A DNA stretch of 64,000 nucleotides. Source: Franzmannia pantelleriensis. GTDB lineage: Bacteria > Pseudomonadota > Gammaproteobacteria > Pseudomonadales > Halomonadaceae. The notes below the pieces were generated by a model. The model ran no database searches, was not told where the DNA came from, and saw only the letters and a program-made list of their open reading frames with translations. The stretch spans positions 1-64,000 of the forward strand of contig NZ_FNGH01000018.1 of the NCBI RefSeq assembly GCF_900102875.1, written 5' to 3'. The position numbers and the translations under genes were made by a program. Positions 10,225-20,474 of the stretch are shown in pieces (the first letter of the stretch is position 1; every line of letters starts with the position of its first letter).

Positions 10225-11433
10225 TCAGCCGAACAGGCCGCTGATGAATTGGCGCACCATGTCGAAGACACGCTTGAAGATGCCACCCTGCTCGACGCTC
10301 TCCAGGGCTACCAGCGGGCGCTCGCCGAGCACCTCGTCGCCCAGCTTGACCTCCAGAGTGCCGAGCTGATCGCCGGCGGCCACCGGCGCAGTGATATCAC
10401 CACGCAGGTTGAGGCGTGCAGTGAGCTCATCACTGCGGCCACGCGGCACGGTCATCTTGACATCACTATCGACACCGACCCGCACCTCGTTCTGCGCACC
10501 ACCCCAGATCCGCGGCGTCTCGAGCACCGAACCGGCCTCATAGAGATTGAGGGTCTCGAAGTAGCGGAAGCCGTAGCTGAACAGCTTCTGGGTCTCCTGG
10601 GCGCGGGCCTCTTCGGAGTTGGTCCCCATCACCACCGAGATCAGGCGCATGTCGTCGCGCTTGGCCGAGGCCACCAGCCCGTAGCCGGCCTCGGTGGTCC
10701 AGCCGGTCTTGAGGCCATCAACCGTATTATCGCGCCACAGCAGGCGGTTGCGATTGGGCTGACGAATGTCGTTGTAGTCGAAGTAGCGCTCAGCGTAGAT
10801 CGCGTAGTGCTCGGGGTAGTCGTTGATGATGTACTGCGACAGCAGCGCCATGTCCCGCGCCGAGGAGTACTGCTCGGGGTCGGGCAGCCCGGTGGCATTG
10901 GCGAAGCTGGTATTGTGCAGCCCCAGGCGCTGGGCGTGCTGGTTCATCAGATCGGCGAACGGCTGCTCGCCGCCGGCCAGGTGCTCGGCCACGGCGACGC
11001 TGGCATCGTTGCCCGAGGCAATGACGATGCCGTAGAGCAGATCACGGATCGATACCTCGGTATCGACTTCGATGAACATCTTCGAGCCCCCGGTGCGCCA
11101 GGCATTCTCGCTGACCCGCACCATGTCATCCATGCTGATGTTGCCCCGATCGAGTTCACGCTCCACCAGGTAGGCGGTCATCAGCTTGGTGAGACTGGCC
11201 GGCGGCAGCCGCTCGTCGGCATTGTGCTCGATCAGCACCTCGCCGCTGTCGGCATCCATCAGGAACCACGACTTGGCCGCCAGCTGTGGCGGCGAGGGAA
11301 TCATGGTCTGGGGGCTGGGCTGCTGGGCCTGGGCCGACACGCCAAGGGTCATCACTCCTAGGCTGGTCAGACCGGCAGCGGCCAACGGAAGCATCGTGCG
11401 ACGCAAACCGGACAACAAGGCAAACACTTTCAT
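10225..11433 (-). CDS. dacA: D-alanyl-D-alanine carboxypeptidase (PBP5/6 type)
   Basis: Removes the terminal D-alanine from peptidoglycan pentapeptides in the periplasm. The motifs are SxxK as ASLTKLM, SxN as ASGNDAS and KTG as LKTGWT. A signal peptide ends near AQAQQ, and the C-terminus VFDMVRQFISGLFG is the amphipathic membrane anchor typical of PBP5. I start it at ATG 11433, encoding MKVFALLSG; an upstream TTG would add five residues. It is followed by ybeD-lipB, as in E. coli. Confidence 0.95.
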   Translation of the reverse strand: MKVFALLSGLRRTMLPLAAAGLTSLGVMTLGVSAQAQQPSPQTMIPSPPQLAAKSWFLMDADSGEVLIEHNADERLPPASLTKLMTAYLVERELDRGNISMDDMVRVSENAWRTGGSKMFIEVDTEVSIRDLLYGIVIASGNDASVAVAEHLAGGEQPFADLMNQHAQRLGLHNTSFANATGLPDPEQYSSARDMALLSQYIINDYPEHYAIYAERYFDYNDIRQPNRNRLLWRDNTVDGLKTGWTTEAGYGLVASAKRDDMRLISVVMGTNSEEARAQETQKLFSYGFRYFETLNLYEAGSVLETPRIWGGAQNEVRVGVDSDVKMTVPRGRSDELTARLNLRGDITAPVAAGDQLGTLEVKLGDEVLGERPLVALESVEQGGIFKRVFDMVRQFISGLFG

Positions 11434-11484
11434 TACACCCACTCTCAAAGAAGAAACGTCACAAGATTCACGACCCGACTCGGG

Positions 11485-12486
11485 TCAGTCATTGATCACC
11501 AAGGTCTGCTCGAATCCCGCGCGGCGCAATTCGTCGCGTAGCGGCTCGACCCGGCTGGCATCGCTCACCGGCCCGACCTGGACGCGATGCACGCTGGCAT
11601 CGCTGGCCACCCGCACCGGCTGGTTCAGTTCACTCTGCAGCCGCGACTTGAGCGCCTCGGCGTTGCTCACCGAGCCCAGTGCCGCAACCTGCAGGTAGAC
11701 CGCCGCATCCCCCGCCGCCCCATTATCAGACGCTGGCGTCGCTGCAACTTCACGGGCGGGGGAAACGCTCGACGCCGGGGCTTGCGAGGCGACCTGCTCG
11801 GCAACGTCGCGGGCCGGGCGCTCGACCTCGGCCACTTGGCTCGATCCATTGCCGCGATTCTGCTGCCAGGCGACCGGATCGATAGCCTCGACGCGCACCT
11901 TGCCGGTACCACTGTCCAGGATATCCAGCCTTGCGGCCGCCGCATAGGAGAGATCGATCTCGCGGTTGTCGTGGAATGGCCCACGGTCGTTGACCCGCAC
12001 AATCACCGAGCGGCCGTTGTCGACGCTGGTCACCCGGACGAAGCTGGGCAGCGGCAGCGAGCGATGCGCGGCGGTCATCAGGTACATGTCATAGATCTCG
12101 CCGTTGGCGGTAGCGTAACCGTGGAACTTCTCACCGTACCAGGAGGCGATACCCTGGTTGGAGTAGCCCACCTCATCGGAGAGCACCTGGTAGGTCTCTC
12201 CCCACACTTCATAGGTGGGGCGATTGCCACCCCGTGAGCGCGGTTCGACCCGTGGCTCGGCATCCGGCACGTTGGACACGTCCGGCGGCAGGTCGGGGTA
12301 GGCATCACGGCTCATCGAATAGCGACCGCTGGCGGTGCTGGTGGCATCGCTGCTTGTCGAGGATCCGGTGTCAGGGCTGCTGGCGGCACGCTGGGTACCG
12401 CTGCCGCCGCTGCTGGCACAGCCGGCCACCAGTAGCAAGATGGCCAGCGTGCTCGTCGCGCGCGTCAGCTGTCGTCCCGGGACCAT
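11485..12486 (-). CDS. rlpA: Septal ring lytic transglycosylase RlpA family lipoprotein
   Basis: Secreted lipoprotein with lipobox LLVAGC (Cys about residue 23). It has a double-psi beta-barrel domain (about 100-195: GIASWYGEKFHG, MTAAHRSLPLP, VNDRGPFHDNREIDLS) and a C-terminal SPOR domain (about 255-330) that binds denuded peptidoglycan at division sites. A Ser/Thr-rich linker follows the signal peptide. Pseudomonas RlpA cleaves peptide-free glycan strands; the equivalent aspartate in the NDRGPF motif is present. The start overlaps the end of mltB by 22 nt. Confidence 0.93.
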   Translation of the reverse strand: MVPGRQLTRATSTLAILLLVAGCASSGGSGTQRAASSPDTGSSTSSDATSTASGRYSMSRDAYPDLPPDVSNVPDAEPRVEPRSRGGNRPTYEVWGETYQVLSDEVGYSNQGIASWYGEKFHGYATANGEIYDMYLMTAAHRSLPLPSFVRVTSVDNGRSVIVRVNDRGPFHDNREIDLSYAAAARLDILDSGTGKVRVEAIDPVAWQQNRGNGSSQVAEVERPARDVAEQVASQAPASSVSPAREVAATPASDNGAAGDAAVYLQVAALGSVSNAEALKSRLQSELNQPVRVASDASVHRVQVGPVSDASRVEPLRDELRRAGFEQTLVIND

Positions 12487-13523
12487 GCGCCCTCCTCGTA
12501 GGCTTCGGCAATCCGTTCGGCCAGTTCGGTCACCGCCATGGCATACAGATGGCTGTGATTGTAGCGGGTGATCACGTAAAAATTGTGATGCCCAAGGCGG
12601 TAGTAGTAGCCGACCTCGTCGCTATCTTCCGCACGCAAATAGTCGAACGCCAGCGGAATCACCTGATCCGGCACGTTGGCGTCATGCTCCGGCACTATGC
12701 CGACATCGGCGAGTTCATCCAGGCCCGCATAGGGCGGGCGAGTGGCATTGAATTCGATGCCGTCGGGCAGGCTGTCGGGGCCGCTGGCCTCGCTGAGAAT
12801 GGCCTCATCGCCGCGCCAGCCGTGTTCGGCAAAGTAGTTGCCGACGCTGCCGATGGCATCCACTGGGTTGGTCCACAGGTCGCGAATGTCGTCGCCATCG
12901 AAGTCCACCGCGTAGGCACGGTAGCTGGTCGGGATGAACTGCGGATAGCCCATGGCACCGGCATAGGAACCATACAGCGAGCCGGGTTCGACGCCCTCGT
13001 CATGGGCGATTTCGAGGAATGCGGCCAACTCACCGTGGAAAAACCGGTGGCGGCTGGGGTGGTGAAAGCCCAGCGTCGACAACGAGTCGAGCACGCGATG
13101 ACGGCCGGTAAACTGGCCGTACTTGGTCTCGACCCCGATGATCGCGGCGATCATCTCCGGCGGCACGCCATACGCCACTTCGGCGCGCTCGAAGGCGTCC
13201 CGGTGGGCGTCGATAAAGGCCGCGCCCTGCAGGATGCGGTCGCGCTGCAGGAAGATCTCGCGGTACTCGTCCCAGCGCAGGCGTCGCTCGGCGGCCCCTT
13301 CCATGGCGTCGAGCACCTCCTGGCTGAAGTCGGCCTGGCGCATCGCGGCTTCGGCCCAGTCGCGTGGCACCCCCCGCTCATCGAGCTGGTCGATCAGTGC
13401 GGCGACGTCGTCGCGGGACGCCGGATCGAAATCGCCGGCGAAGCTCACCGACGCCATCAGTGACAGGCCCACTGCGGCCAGCACGCCGTGCGCGCCCCTT
13501 CCCTGAATTGCAGACACCGTCAT
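12465..13523 (-). CDS. mltB: Lytic murein transglycosylase B
   Basis: Cleaves the glycan backbone to form 1,6-anhydromuramyl ends. The 352-aa protein has an N-terminal signal peptide (to about residue 29, ASVSFAGDF), the family core beginning EVLDAMEGAAERRL, and the catalytic glutamate in IIGVETKYGQ. Substrate-cleft signatures GAMGYPQFIPTSY and NPVDAIGSVGNYF are also present. No lipobox is evident, so it may be a soluble MltB-type form. It lies between rodA and rlpA in a wall-remodelling run on one strand. Confidence 0.94.
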   Translation of the reverse strand: MTVSAIQGRGAHGVLAAVGLSLMASVSFAGDFDPASRDDVAALIDQLDERGVPRDWAEAAMRQADFSQEVLDAMEGAAERRLRWDEYREIFLQRDRILQGAAFIDAHRDAFERAEVAYGVPPEMIAAIIGVETKYGQFTGRHRVLDSLSTLGFHHPSRHRFFHGELAAFLEIAHDEGVEPGSLYGSYAGAMGYPQFIPTSYRAYAVDFDGDDIRDLWTNPVDAIGSVGNYFAEHGWRGDEAILSEASGPDSLPDGIEFNATRPPYAGLDELADVGIVPEHDANVPDQVIPLAFDYLRAEDSDEVGYYYRLGHHNFYVITRYNHSHLYAMAVTELAERIAEAYEEGAWSRDDS

Positions 13524-13566
13524 CGGTCAGGCTGCTCCTTGCTGAATCATTCGGTGTAACGCCGCC

Positions 13567-14727
13567 TCAGCGAGGCAGCAGGCGGCGGTGGGCATGAATT
13601 GACATGAGAATACCGAAACCGGCCAGCAAGGTCACGCTGGAGGTGCCCCCATAGCTGACCAGCGGCAGCGGCACGCCGACCACCGGCAGGATACCGCTGA
13701 CCATGCCCACGTTGACGAACACATAAATGAAGAAGGTCAGCACGATACTGCCCGCCAGCAGGCGGCCGAAACAGTCCTGGGCGGCATTGGCCAGCCATAG
13801 CCCGCGGACGATGACCAGCAGGTAGAGCGTCAGCACCACCAGCATGCCGACCAGGCCGAACTCCTCGCCAAGCACTGCGACGATGAAGTCGGTATGCCGC
13901 TCGGGCAGGAACTCGAGCTGCGACTGCGTGCCCTGCAGCCAGCCCTTGCCGAGCAGTCCACCGCTGCCGATGGCGGTGGTCGACTGAATGATGTTCCACC
14001 CGGCGCCTAGCGGGTCGCTCTCGGGGTTGAGAAAGGTCAACACGCGCTGGCGCTGGTAGTTGTGCATGTTGATCCACAGCAGCGGCAGTGCCGCGCCGGC
14101 CAGCGCCACCAGAAACGCAATGAAGCGCCACGACAGCCCGGCCAGCAAGATCACGAACACCGCAGCACAAATCACCAGCAGCGAGGTGCCGAGGTCCGGC
14201 TGGCGCGCGATCAGCAGCACCGGTATCGCCATGATCAGGCCGCATACCAGCAGGTCGGTCCATTTCGGCGGCAGCTCGCGCCGACACAGGTAGGCGGCAA
14301 GCATCATCGGCATCGCCAGCTTCATCAATTCAGAGGGCTGAAAGCGCACCACCCCGGGAATCACCAGCCAGCGCTGAGCGCCCATGCCCATGTCGCCCAT
14401 CACCTCTACCGCGATCAGCATCGCCAGCGCCGCGCCATACAGCAGCGGCGCCCAGCGCAATAGCGTGGTGGGCGACAGCCGCGCCAGCACCATCAGCACC
14501 ACCAGCCCCAGGCCGAAGCGGGTGGCCTGGGCGATCACCGTTTCGAGGCGCTGACCGCTGGCACTGTACAGCACCAGCAGACCGGCCCCCATCAGCACCA
14601 GCAGCAGCAGCAGAATCCACGGATCGATGCGCAGCTTGGTCCACACGCTCTTGCGCCGCGACATGCCGCTCTCGGGCGGGCGCACCGGATGGCCACGCAG
14701 GCCGCGGGTAATATCACCCAGCATCAT
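13567..14727 (-). CDS. rodA: Rod-shape peptidoglycan glycosyltransferase RodA
   Basis: SEDS-family glycan polymerase of the elongasome, partner of PBP2. About ten membrane segments are visible, with MGMGAQRWLVIPGVVRFQPSE and IARQPDLGTS matching the conserved loops. The W-x-D/PD catalytic-loop aspartate is present in RQPDLG. The AAAGG-like Shine-Dalgarno touches the first in-frame ATG at 14733, so I prefer the ATG at 14727 (the one at 14724 is equally possible). The gene follows mrdA by 12-18 nt and is surely cotranscribed. Confidence 0.94.
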   Translation of the reverse strand: MMLGDITRGLRGHPVRPPESGMSRRKSVWTKLRIDPWILLLLLVLMGAGLLVLYSASGQRLETVIAQATRFGLGLVVLMVLARLSPTTLLRWAPLLYGAALAMLIAVEVMGDMGMGAQRWLVIPGVVRFQPSELMKLAMPMMLAAYLCRRELPPKWTDLLVCGLIMAIPVLLIARQPDLGTSLLVICAAVFVILLAGLSWRFIAFLVALAGAALPLLWINMHNYQRQRVLTFLNPESDPLGAGWNIIQSTTAIGSGGLLGKGWLQGTQSQLEFLPERHTDFIVAVLGEEFGLVGMLVVLTLYLLVIVRGLWLANAAQDCFGRLLAGSIVLTFFIYVFVNVGMVSGILPVVGVPLPLVSYGGTSSVTLLAGFGILMSIHAHRRLLPR

Positions 14728-14745
14728 GAGCATCCTTTCTGGGCA

Positions 14746-16653
14746 TCAGTTGCCTGCCACACTGGCGTCGTCGTTTTCCATCTCTTCGCGCAGCTCCTCG
14801 ACGTCCGGCTCTTCATCATCGAGCAGCCAGGCATCGCTCATCGCCCGCGCCAGGTGGGCGGCGTGGGTGCTGCCGCCGCCGGCATTCTCGACGATCACCG
14901 AGACCGCGATCTGCGGATCCTCGAGCGGCGCATAGGCGACGAACAACGCGTGGTCGCGCAGGCGCTCGGCGAGTTCGTCGGCATCGTAGCGCTGATCCTG
15001 GCCCAGCGAGAATACCTGGGCAGTCCCCGACTTGCCGCCCATGCGGTAGTCGAGCCCGACCCCGGTGCGGCGAGCGGTCCCCTCACTGCCGCTCAGCACC
15101 TTCTCGGCGCCGGAGAATACCTTGTCCCACCATGCCTCGTTGTCGAGCACGATATCGCCGAGGGTCTCGGGCAGCACCGTCTGCTGCTCCTGATCGCCGA
15201 TGCGTTTGGCCAGGCGCGGCTTGACCCACTTGCCGCGGTTGGCCAGCACCCCGGTGGCGGCGGCGAGCTGCAGCGGCGTGACCTGCCAGTAGCCCTGGCC
15301 GATGCCCACCGAGATGGTCTCGCCCGGGTACCAGGGCTGGTTGAAGCGTCCGCGCTTCCAGTCGCGCGACGGCATCAGGGCAGCACTCTCACCAAACACG
15401 TCGTGCCCGACGCGCTGGCCGAAGCCGAACGCGGTCATCTGCTCATGCAGGCGATCGATGCCCATCTCGTGGGCCAGGGTGTAGTAGTAGGTGTTGTTGG
15501 AGACTTCGATGGAGCGTTCCATGTCGACCCGGCCGTGCCCCCAGCGCAGCCAGTTGCGGTAGCGGCGAGTATCCCCCGGCAGCTGGAAGTAACCGGGGTC
15601 GTTGATTACCCGATTGGGGGTGATCACCCCTTCGGCGAGCCCGGCGATGGCCAGAAACGGCTTGATGGTGGAGCCCGGCGGATACTGACCACGGATCGCG
15701 CGGTTGAACAGCGGCAGATCCGGGTCCTCCTGCAGCGCCCGATAGGAGGCGACGTCGATACCGGTGACGAAGCGGTTGCTATCGAACCCCGGCGCCGACA
15801 CCATCGCCAGGATCTCACCGCTGCCCGGCTCGATGGCGACGATCGAGCCGCGCCGCCCGTCGAGCAGCTCGTAGGCCAGCTTCTGCATATCGCGATCGAT
15901 GGTCAGGGTCAGGTTCTCACCGGGCACCGGATCGGTGCGTCCTAGCTCACGCAGCACCCTGCCGCGGGCGTTGGTCTCGACCTTGCGCAAGCCGGCCTGG
16001 CCGTGCAGCACATCCTCGTAATAGCGCTCGACACCGGTCTTGCCGATGAAGTGCGTGCCGGCGTAGTTACCGGGATCCAGCGTCGCCAGCTCCTCGGCGT
16101 TGATGCGTCCCACATAGCCCAGCGCATGGGACAGCATCTCGGCGTCCGGGTAGTAGCGCAGCAGCTGCGCCTCGACCTCGACCCCCGGCAGGCGGTGGCG
16201 ATTGAGCGCCAGGTGGGCGATCTGCTCCTCCTCGAGATCACTCATCAACAGCGCCGGCTGGAACGGTCGGGTACGCTGCCGCGAGCGCTCCCGAAACGCC
16301 TCGACGCCCTCTTCAGGCAGTGCCAGCAGCTCGACCAGCAGATTGAGGGTGGCATCCAGGTCCTCGACCCGTTCGCGCACCAGCATCAGGTTGTAAGTGG
16401 GGCGATTCTCGGCCAGCAGCTGGCCGTTGCGATCGTAGATCAGTCCACGGGTGGGCGGCAGCGGCTCGACCCGCACGCGGTTCTGCTCCGAGCGGGTGAT
16501 ATAGACCTCGTGCTGGGCCACCTGCAGGTAGGCCAGACGCCCCATCAGCGTCGCGGTAAGCGCCACCACCAGCAGCAGCGCCAGCAGCGAGCGGATTCGG
16601 AAGATACGCACTTCCTGATGCGTGTTCTTGAGTACCTGGCGACGATCACGCAT
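14746..16653 (-). CDS. mrdA: Penicillin-binding protein 2
   Basis: Elongation-specific D,D-transpeptidase (monofunctional class B PBP) that pairs with RodA. The 635-aa protein has a single N-terminal membrane helix (LLALLLVVALTATLMG) and a dimerisation domain. The transpeptidase domain has SxxK as PGSTIKPF, SxN as EVSNNTYYY and KSG as GKSGTAQV. The C-terminal tail is acidic (DDEEPDVEELREEMEND). It sits between rlmH and rodA in the standard gammaproteobacterial order. Confidence 0.96.
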   Translation of the reverse strand: MRDRRQVLKNTHQEVRIFRIRSLLALLLVVALTATLMGRLAYLQVAQHEVYITRSEQNRVRVEPLPPTRGLIYDRNGQLLAENRPTYNLMLVRERVEDLDATLNLLVELLALPEEGVEAFRERSRQRTRPFQPALLMSDLEEEQIAHLALNRHRLPGVEVEAQLLRYYPDAEMLSHALGYVGRINAEELATLDPGNYAGTHFIGKTGVERYYEDVLHGQAGLRKVETNARGRVLRELGRTDPVPGENLTLTIDRDMQKLAYELLDGRRGSIVAIEPGSGEILAMVSAPGFDSNRFVTGIDVASYRALQEDPDLPLFNRAIRGQYPPGSTIKPFLAIAGLAEGVITPNRVINDPGYFQLPGDTRRYRNWLRWGHGRVDMERSIEVSNNTYYYTLAHEMGIDRLHEQMTAFGFGQRVGHDVFGESAALMPSRDWKRGRFNQPWYPGETISVGIGQGYWQVTPLQLAAATGVLANRGKWVKPRLAKRIGDQEQQTVLPETLGDIVLDNEAWWDKVFSGAEKVLSGSEGTARRTGVGLDYRMGGKSGTAQVFSLGQDQRYDADELAERLRDHALFVAYAPLEDPQIAVSVIVENAGGGSTHAAHLARAMSDAWLLDDEEPDVEELREEMENDDASVAGN

Positions 16654-16686
16654 GGGGCGAACTCGGAATATAAAACAAGAAAGACC

Positions 16687-17154
16687 TCAGCGGTGGTAGG
16701 GATGCCCTACCAGCAGCGTCCAGGCGCGATACAGTTGCTCGGCGAGCAGGATGCGCACCAGCGGGTGCGGCAGGGTCAACGGCGACAAAGACCAGCGCTG
16801 GTCGGCGCGCGCCGAGAGCCCCGGCTCGATACCATCCGGGCCACCCACCAGCAGCGCGACATCACGTCCGGCGAGGCGCCAGTCGGCAGCCTGTTCGGCG
16901 AGCTGCTCGGTGCTCCAGGGCTTGCCAGAGACCTCCAGCGCGACCAGATGCTCAGTGCCCTTGAGCCGCTCGCGCATGCGCTCCCCCTCGCTGGCCACGG
17001 CACGCGCGATGTCGGCATTCTTGCCGCGCGCGCCCGGCGCGATCTCGATGATCTCGAGGCTGAAGTCGCGCGGCAGGCGCTTGCGGTACTCGCCAACGCC
17101 CTGCTCCACCCAGCTCGGCATCTTGGTGCCCACCGCCAGCAGCTTGAGCTTCAC
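16687..17154 (-). CDS. rlmH: 23S rRNA pseudouridine-1915 N3-methyltransferase
   Basis: SPOUT methyltransferase acting on helix 69 of 23S rRNA in the 70S ribosome. I start it at GTG 17154, encoding [13 protein letters not shown], which gives 155 aa, the normal family length; a longer reading frame upstream would overlap rsfS. That GTG overlaps the rsfS stop by 4 nt (GTGA). The knot region [10 protein letters not shown] and C-terminus [20 protein letters not shown] are diagnostic. Confidence 0.96.
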   Translation of the reverse strand: MKLKLLAVGTKMPSWVEQGVGEYRKRLPRDFSLEIIEIAPGARGKNADIARAVASEGERMRERLKGTEHLVALEVSGKPWSTEQLAEQAADWRLAGRDVALLVGGPDGIEPGLSARADQRWSLSPLTLPHPLVRILLAEQLYRAWTLLVGHPYHR

Positions 17155-17513
17155 ACACGCTCCCCGCGCACCTCGATATCGCCATCGCTGGGCAGGTCCG
17201 ACCACAGTCGCTCGAGGTCGTAGAGGCGCCGGGTCTCGACCAGCATTACGTGCACCACCAGCTCGCCGAGATCCACCAGCACCCAGTCGGAGCCGGCCTG
17301 TCCCTCGACGCCCAGCGGCTGCAGCCCACTCTCCTTGGCGGCCTCCACGACGCGGTTGGCCAGCGCCGCGACATGTCGCGTGGAGGTGCCGCTGGCCACC
17401 ACCATCAGGTCCGTCACGCTGGTCAGGCGCGACACATCCAGGGTGGCGATATCCTGCCCCTTGAGGGACTCGAGGGCATCGATCACCCGTGTCTTGAGGT
17501 CGTCAATCTGCAT
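17151..17513 (-). CDS. rsfS: Ribosomal silencing factor RsfS
   Basis: A 120-aa protein of the RsfS/Iojap family, which binds ribosomal protein L14 and blocks subunit joining in slow growth. Signatures are [37 protein letters not shown] and [15 protein letters not shown]. It is translationally coupled to rlmH by a 4-nt overlap and lies 55 nt downstream of nadD, a conserved order. Confidence 0.96.
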   Translation of the reverse strand: MQIDDLKTRVIDALESLKGQDIATLDVSRLTSVTDLMVVASGTSTRHVAALANRVVEAAKESGLQPLGVEGQAGSDWVLVDLGELVVHVMLVETRRLYDLERLWSDLPSDGDIEVRGERV

Positions 17514-17568
17514 AGTGTCTGAGGGGCTCCTGGTGCGTATCGGGAATCACGGTCGTTGTCCCGTCATT

Positions 17569-18246
17569 CTACCGTTCGTGGCGGTAGAGGCCCAGTGCCA
17601 TGATCTCCCGCTCCACCGCCTCGGGAAGCAGGTAACGCACCGAACCCCCGTGGCGCAGGCGCTCACGCACCGCAGTGGCAGAGATCGCCATGCGTGACTC
17701 GAGCGACAGCCGCAGCAGCCCACCGGCCGGCGCGGCGAACAGCGCCGCCGGGTCATCGACCTCGCGTCCGTCGATCAGTTCACGCAGCGCCGGCGCAAGC
17801 GGCTGGTAGTGATCAGGGCGCTCGAGCACCACCAGATGCGCCAACGCAAACAGCCGCTGTGGCTGGTGCCAGTCGGCGAGCTTGAGAAACGCATCGTGAC
17901 CCAGCGCCATCACCAGCCGCGCCTGCTCACCGTATTCGTCACGCAGGCTGGCCAGGGTATCGGCAGAATAGGAGGGGCCGTCGCGGTGGATCTCGCGGTC
18001 ATCGGCATGCAGCCGCGGCGTATCGCCGATCCCCAACCGCAGCAGCGCCAACCGCTGGTGACCGGGCAGCCCCGGCGCGCCACGCAGCGGCGGTCGCTGT
18101 GCCGGGATCATATGCACCCGATCGAGGTCGAGCGCCTCGGCCAGCTCCACGGCACTGCGCAGATGGCCCAGGTGCACCGGGTCGAAGGTCCCGCCGAGCA
18201 TCGCGACCCGCGGCGGGGACACCGAATCACTCACGAATGTGTCCAT
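17569..18246 (-). CDS. nadD: Nicotinate-nucleotide adenylyltransferase
   Basis: Adenylates nicotinate mononucleotide in NAD synthesis. The nucleotidyltransferase motif is [12 protein letters not shown] and the C-terminal signature is [14 protein letters not shown] (the ISST.IR equivalent). I start it at the ATG at 18246 (MDTFVSDS), giving 225 aa; earlier in-frame codons would lie deep inside proA. The chosen start overlaps proA by 20 nt. It clusters with rsfS-rlmH, as in most Gammaproteobacteria. Confidence 0.94.
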   Translation of the reverse strand: MDTFVSDSVSPPRVAMLGGTFDPVHLGHLRSAVELAEALDLDRVHMIPAQRPPLRGAPGLPGHQRLALLRLGIGDTPRLHADDREIHRDGPSYSADTLASLRDEYGEQARLVMALGHDAFLKLADWHQPQRLFALAHLVVLERPDHYQPLAPALRELIDGREVDDPAALFAAPAGGLLRLSLESRMAISATAVRERLRHGGSVRYLLPEAVEREIMALGLYRHER

Positions 18247-19507
18247 CCCCGAATACCACGTACTTGCGGGTGGTGAGCCCCTCGAGCCCCACCGGGCCAC
18301 GCGCATGCAGCTTGTCGGTGGAGATGCCGATCTCGGCCCCCAGGCCATACTCGAAGCCGTCGGCAAAACGCGTCGAGGCGTTGACCATCACCGAGCTGGA
18401 GTCGACCTCGGCCATGAAGCGTCGTGCCAGCGCATACTGCTCGGTAACGATGGCGTCGGTATGCTGCGAGCCGTAGCGCTCGATATGGGCCATGGCCGCG
18501 TCGATGCCATCGACCACGCGGATCGCCAGCACCGGGGCCAGGTACTCGGCCTGCCAGTCCTCTTCGCGGGCCTCGGCGGCATCGGGGAGGATCTCCCGGG
18601 TACGCGGGCAGCCGCGCAGCTCGACGTGGTGATCGGCGTAGGCGGCAGCGAGCCGCGGCAGCAGCTCGGCTGCCAGCGGCGCATCGACCAGCAGCGTCTC
18701 CATGGTGTTGCAGGTGCCGTAGCGGTGCGTCTTGGCATTGACCGCGATGGCCAACGCCTTGTCACGATCGGCCGTGGCATCGATATAGACATGACAGACG
18801 CCATCGAGGTGCTTGATCACCGGCACCCGCGCCTCGCGGGAGATACGCTCGATCAGCGACTTGCCGCCGCGGGGGATGATCACGTCGACATACTCGGGCA
18901 TGGCGATCAGCCGTCCGACTGCGGCGCGATCGGTTGTGGCCACCACCTGCACTGCCGCCTCGGGCACCCCGGCCTCGGCCAGCCCCGCCTGCAGGCAGGC
19001 AGCGATGGCCGCATTGCTGTCACGCGCCTCGGAGCCGCCGCGCAGGATGCAGGCGTTGCCCGCCTTGAGGCACAGGCTGGCCGCCTCGACGGTAACGTTG
19101 GGGCGCGATTCGTAGATGATGCCGATCACGCCCAGCGGCACACGCATCTGGCCGACCTGGATGCCGCTGGGCCGATAACGCAGGCCATCCACCTCGCCTA
19201 CCGGGTCAGGCAGCGCGGCGACCTGCTGCAGACCGTCGATGATCGCATCGATACGCGCGTCGTTGAGTGCCAGACGGTCGAGCAGCGCCGCATCCAGTCC
19301 GTTGTCGCGACCACGCGCCAGATCCGCAGTGTTGGCCTCCAGCAGCCGTGGTCGTGCCTGTTCGAGCTCTTTCGCGGTGGCCAGCAGTGCGGCATTCTTG
19401 CGCGCAGTATCGAGGCGGCGCAGCGTGGTACTGGCAGTGCGGGCCTGCTGGCCCAGCTGATCCATGTAGGCAACGACATCGGTGATGGCAGCGGTGTGTT
19501 CTGACAT
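18227..19507 (-). CDS. proA: Gamma-glutamyl phosphate reductase
   Basis: NADPH-dependent reductase in proline biosynthesis, aldehyde-dehydrogenase superfamily, 426 aa. Family segments include [48 protein letters not shown] and the cysteine-bearing [13 protein letters not shown]. It is the first gene of the minus-strand run. The 94 nt between its start and the plus-strand gene at 19602 must hold both promoters. Confidence 0.97.
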   Translation of the reverse strand: MSEHTAAITDVVAYMDQLGQQARTASTTLRRLDTARKNAALLATAKELEQARPRLLEANTADLARGRDNGLDAALLDRLALNDARIDAIIDGLQQVAALPDPVGEVDGLRYRPSGIQVGQMRVPLGVIGIIYESRPNVTVEAASLCLKAGNACILRGGSEARDSNAAIAACLQAGLAEAGVPEAAVQVVATTDRAAVGRLIAMPEYVDVIIPRGGKSLIERISREARVPVIKHLDGVCHVYIDATADRDKALAIAVNAKTHRYGTCNTMETLLVDAPLAAELLPRLAAAYADHHVELRGCPRTREILPDAAEAREEDWQAEYLAPVLAIRVVDGIDAAMAHIERYGSQHTDAIVTEQYALARRFMAEVDSSSVMVNASTRFADGFEYGLGAEIGISTDKLHARGPVGLEGLTTRKYVVFGDGHIRE

Positions 19508-19601
19508 GCCCTGACGTGACTCCTGTTAAGACCGTGCGGTGACGATGACCGACGAGGTGAAAAAGCTCATGATACAGCGAAGCAGTCCAATATAAGGCAC
19601 C

Positions 19602-20474
19602 ATGAAGAGCATGTACAAAGTCCACGGTTTTCGTCTCACCCTGCTGACCGGCGCCCTGCTCTGTGCGTTGCTGGCCGTCGTGCTCGATCTCGACACGGTG
19701 CGCCCGCTGCTGTGGGGATCGGCGCTATGGCTGATGGCCACCGCCGTGCTGCTTCAGCGCAGCTACCGCTGGCCGACGCGCATGCCCTGGCAGCTGGTAC
19801 CGAGCCTGCTGCTGGCGACGCTTGTCGCGCTCGAGCCGGAAGTCCTCGGTGCCTGGCTATGGGCCTTCGCGATCCTGATGATGCTGCCGCAGCCGCGCTG
19901 GATGATGGCGCTCAACGTGGCCCTGGCGAGCCTTGCCTGGTGGCAGGTGGCGGCCACGCTGCCACGCGCTGAGGCTTCCGTCAGCGCCACGTTACTGGCC
20001 TTGCTGCTATTGGCAGGCGCCGCCCATGCCGTACAGCTGCGCCCTCTGTGGCAACGGGTCAGCCAGCGCCAGCGGCTGACTCCCGGCCTGCGCCTGTGGT
20101 CGGCCGAGCGCCTCGAGCAGGCCCTGGCCAGGGAGCGCACCCGCAGCCAGCGCGACCCCCTGCACAGCGAACTGTTGCTGGTACGCACCTCCGGGCACCG
20201 CTGCTGGCGACTCGCGCAGCGCCTGGCCAAGGCCAGCCACGCCTTCGAACACTGCTATCGCCTCGACCGACGCACCCTGGCGATCACCCTCGTCGGCCGC
20301 GACCCGGCCGCGGTGCGCCAGCGCTGTCAGGCCCTGCTGAGCATGTTACCCCAGCGAGACCTGCGGGCACGCACGCTGCCACTGAGCGACAGCGAACGCT
20401 TGGAGCAGGTCCGCGAGGCGCTTGCCGAGCAGCAGGCCGCGCTGGTGCACGACGACCAGGAGGCCTGCTCGTGA
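19602..20474 (+). CDS. Membrane protein with degenerate GGDEF-like C-terminus
   Basis: A 290-aa protein I do not recognise at gene level. Residues 1-145 form about five to six hydrophobic segments; residues 155-290 are soluble. The soluble part has the layout of a diguanylate cyclase domain (helix LWSAERLEQALARE, strand LLLVRTS, strand YRLDRRTLAITLVG), but the GGDEF stretch is replaced and no metal ligand remains. Its stop overlaps the GTG start of the next gene by 4 nt, and that neighbour has the same architecture. The GGDEF relationship is inferred by eye from pattern, so a plain hypothetical membrane protein remains possible. Confidence 0.55.
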   Translation: MKSMYKVHGFRLTLLTGALLCALLAVVLDLDTVRPLLWGSALWLMATAVLLQRSYRWPTRMPWQLVPSLLLATLVALEPEVLGAWLWAFAILMMLPQPRWMMALNVALASLAWWQVAATLPRAEASVSATLLALLLLAGAAHAVQLRPLWQRVSQRQRLTPGLRLWSAERLEQALARERTRSQRDPLHSELLLVRTSGHRCWRLAQRLAKASHAFEHCYRLDRRTLAITLVGRDPAAVRQRCQALLSMLPQRDLRARTLPLSDSERLEQVREALAEQQAALVHDDQEACS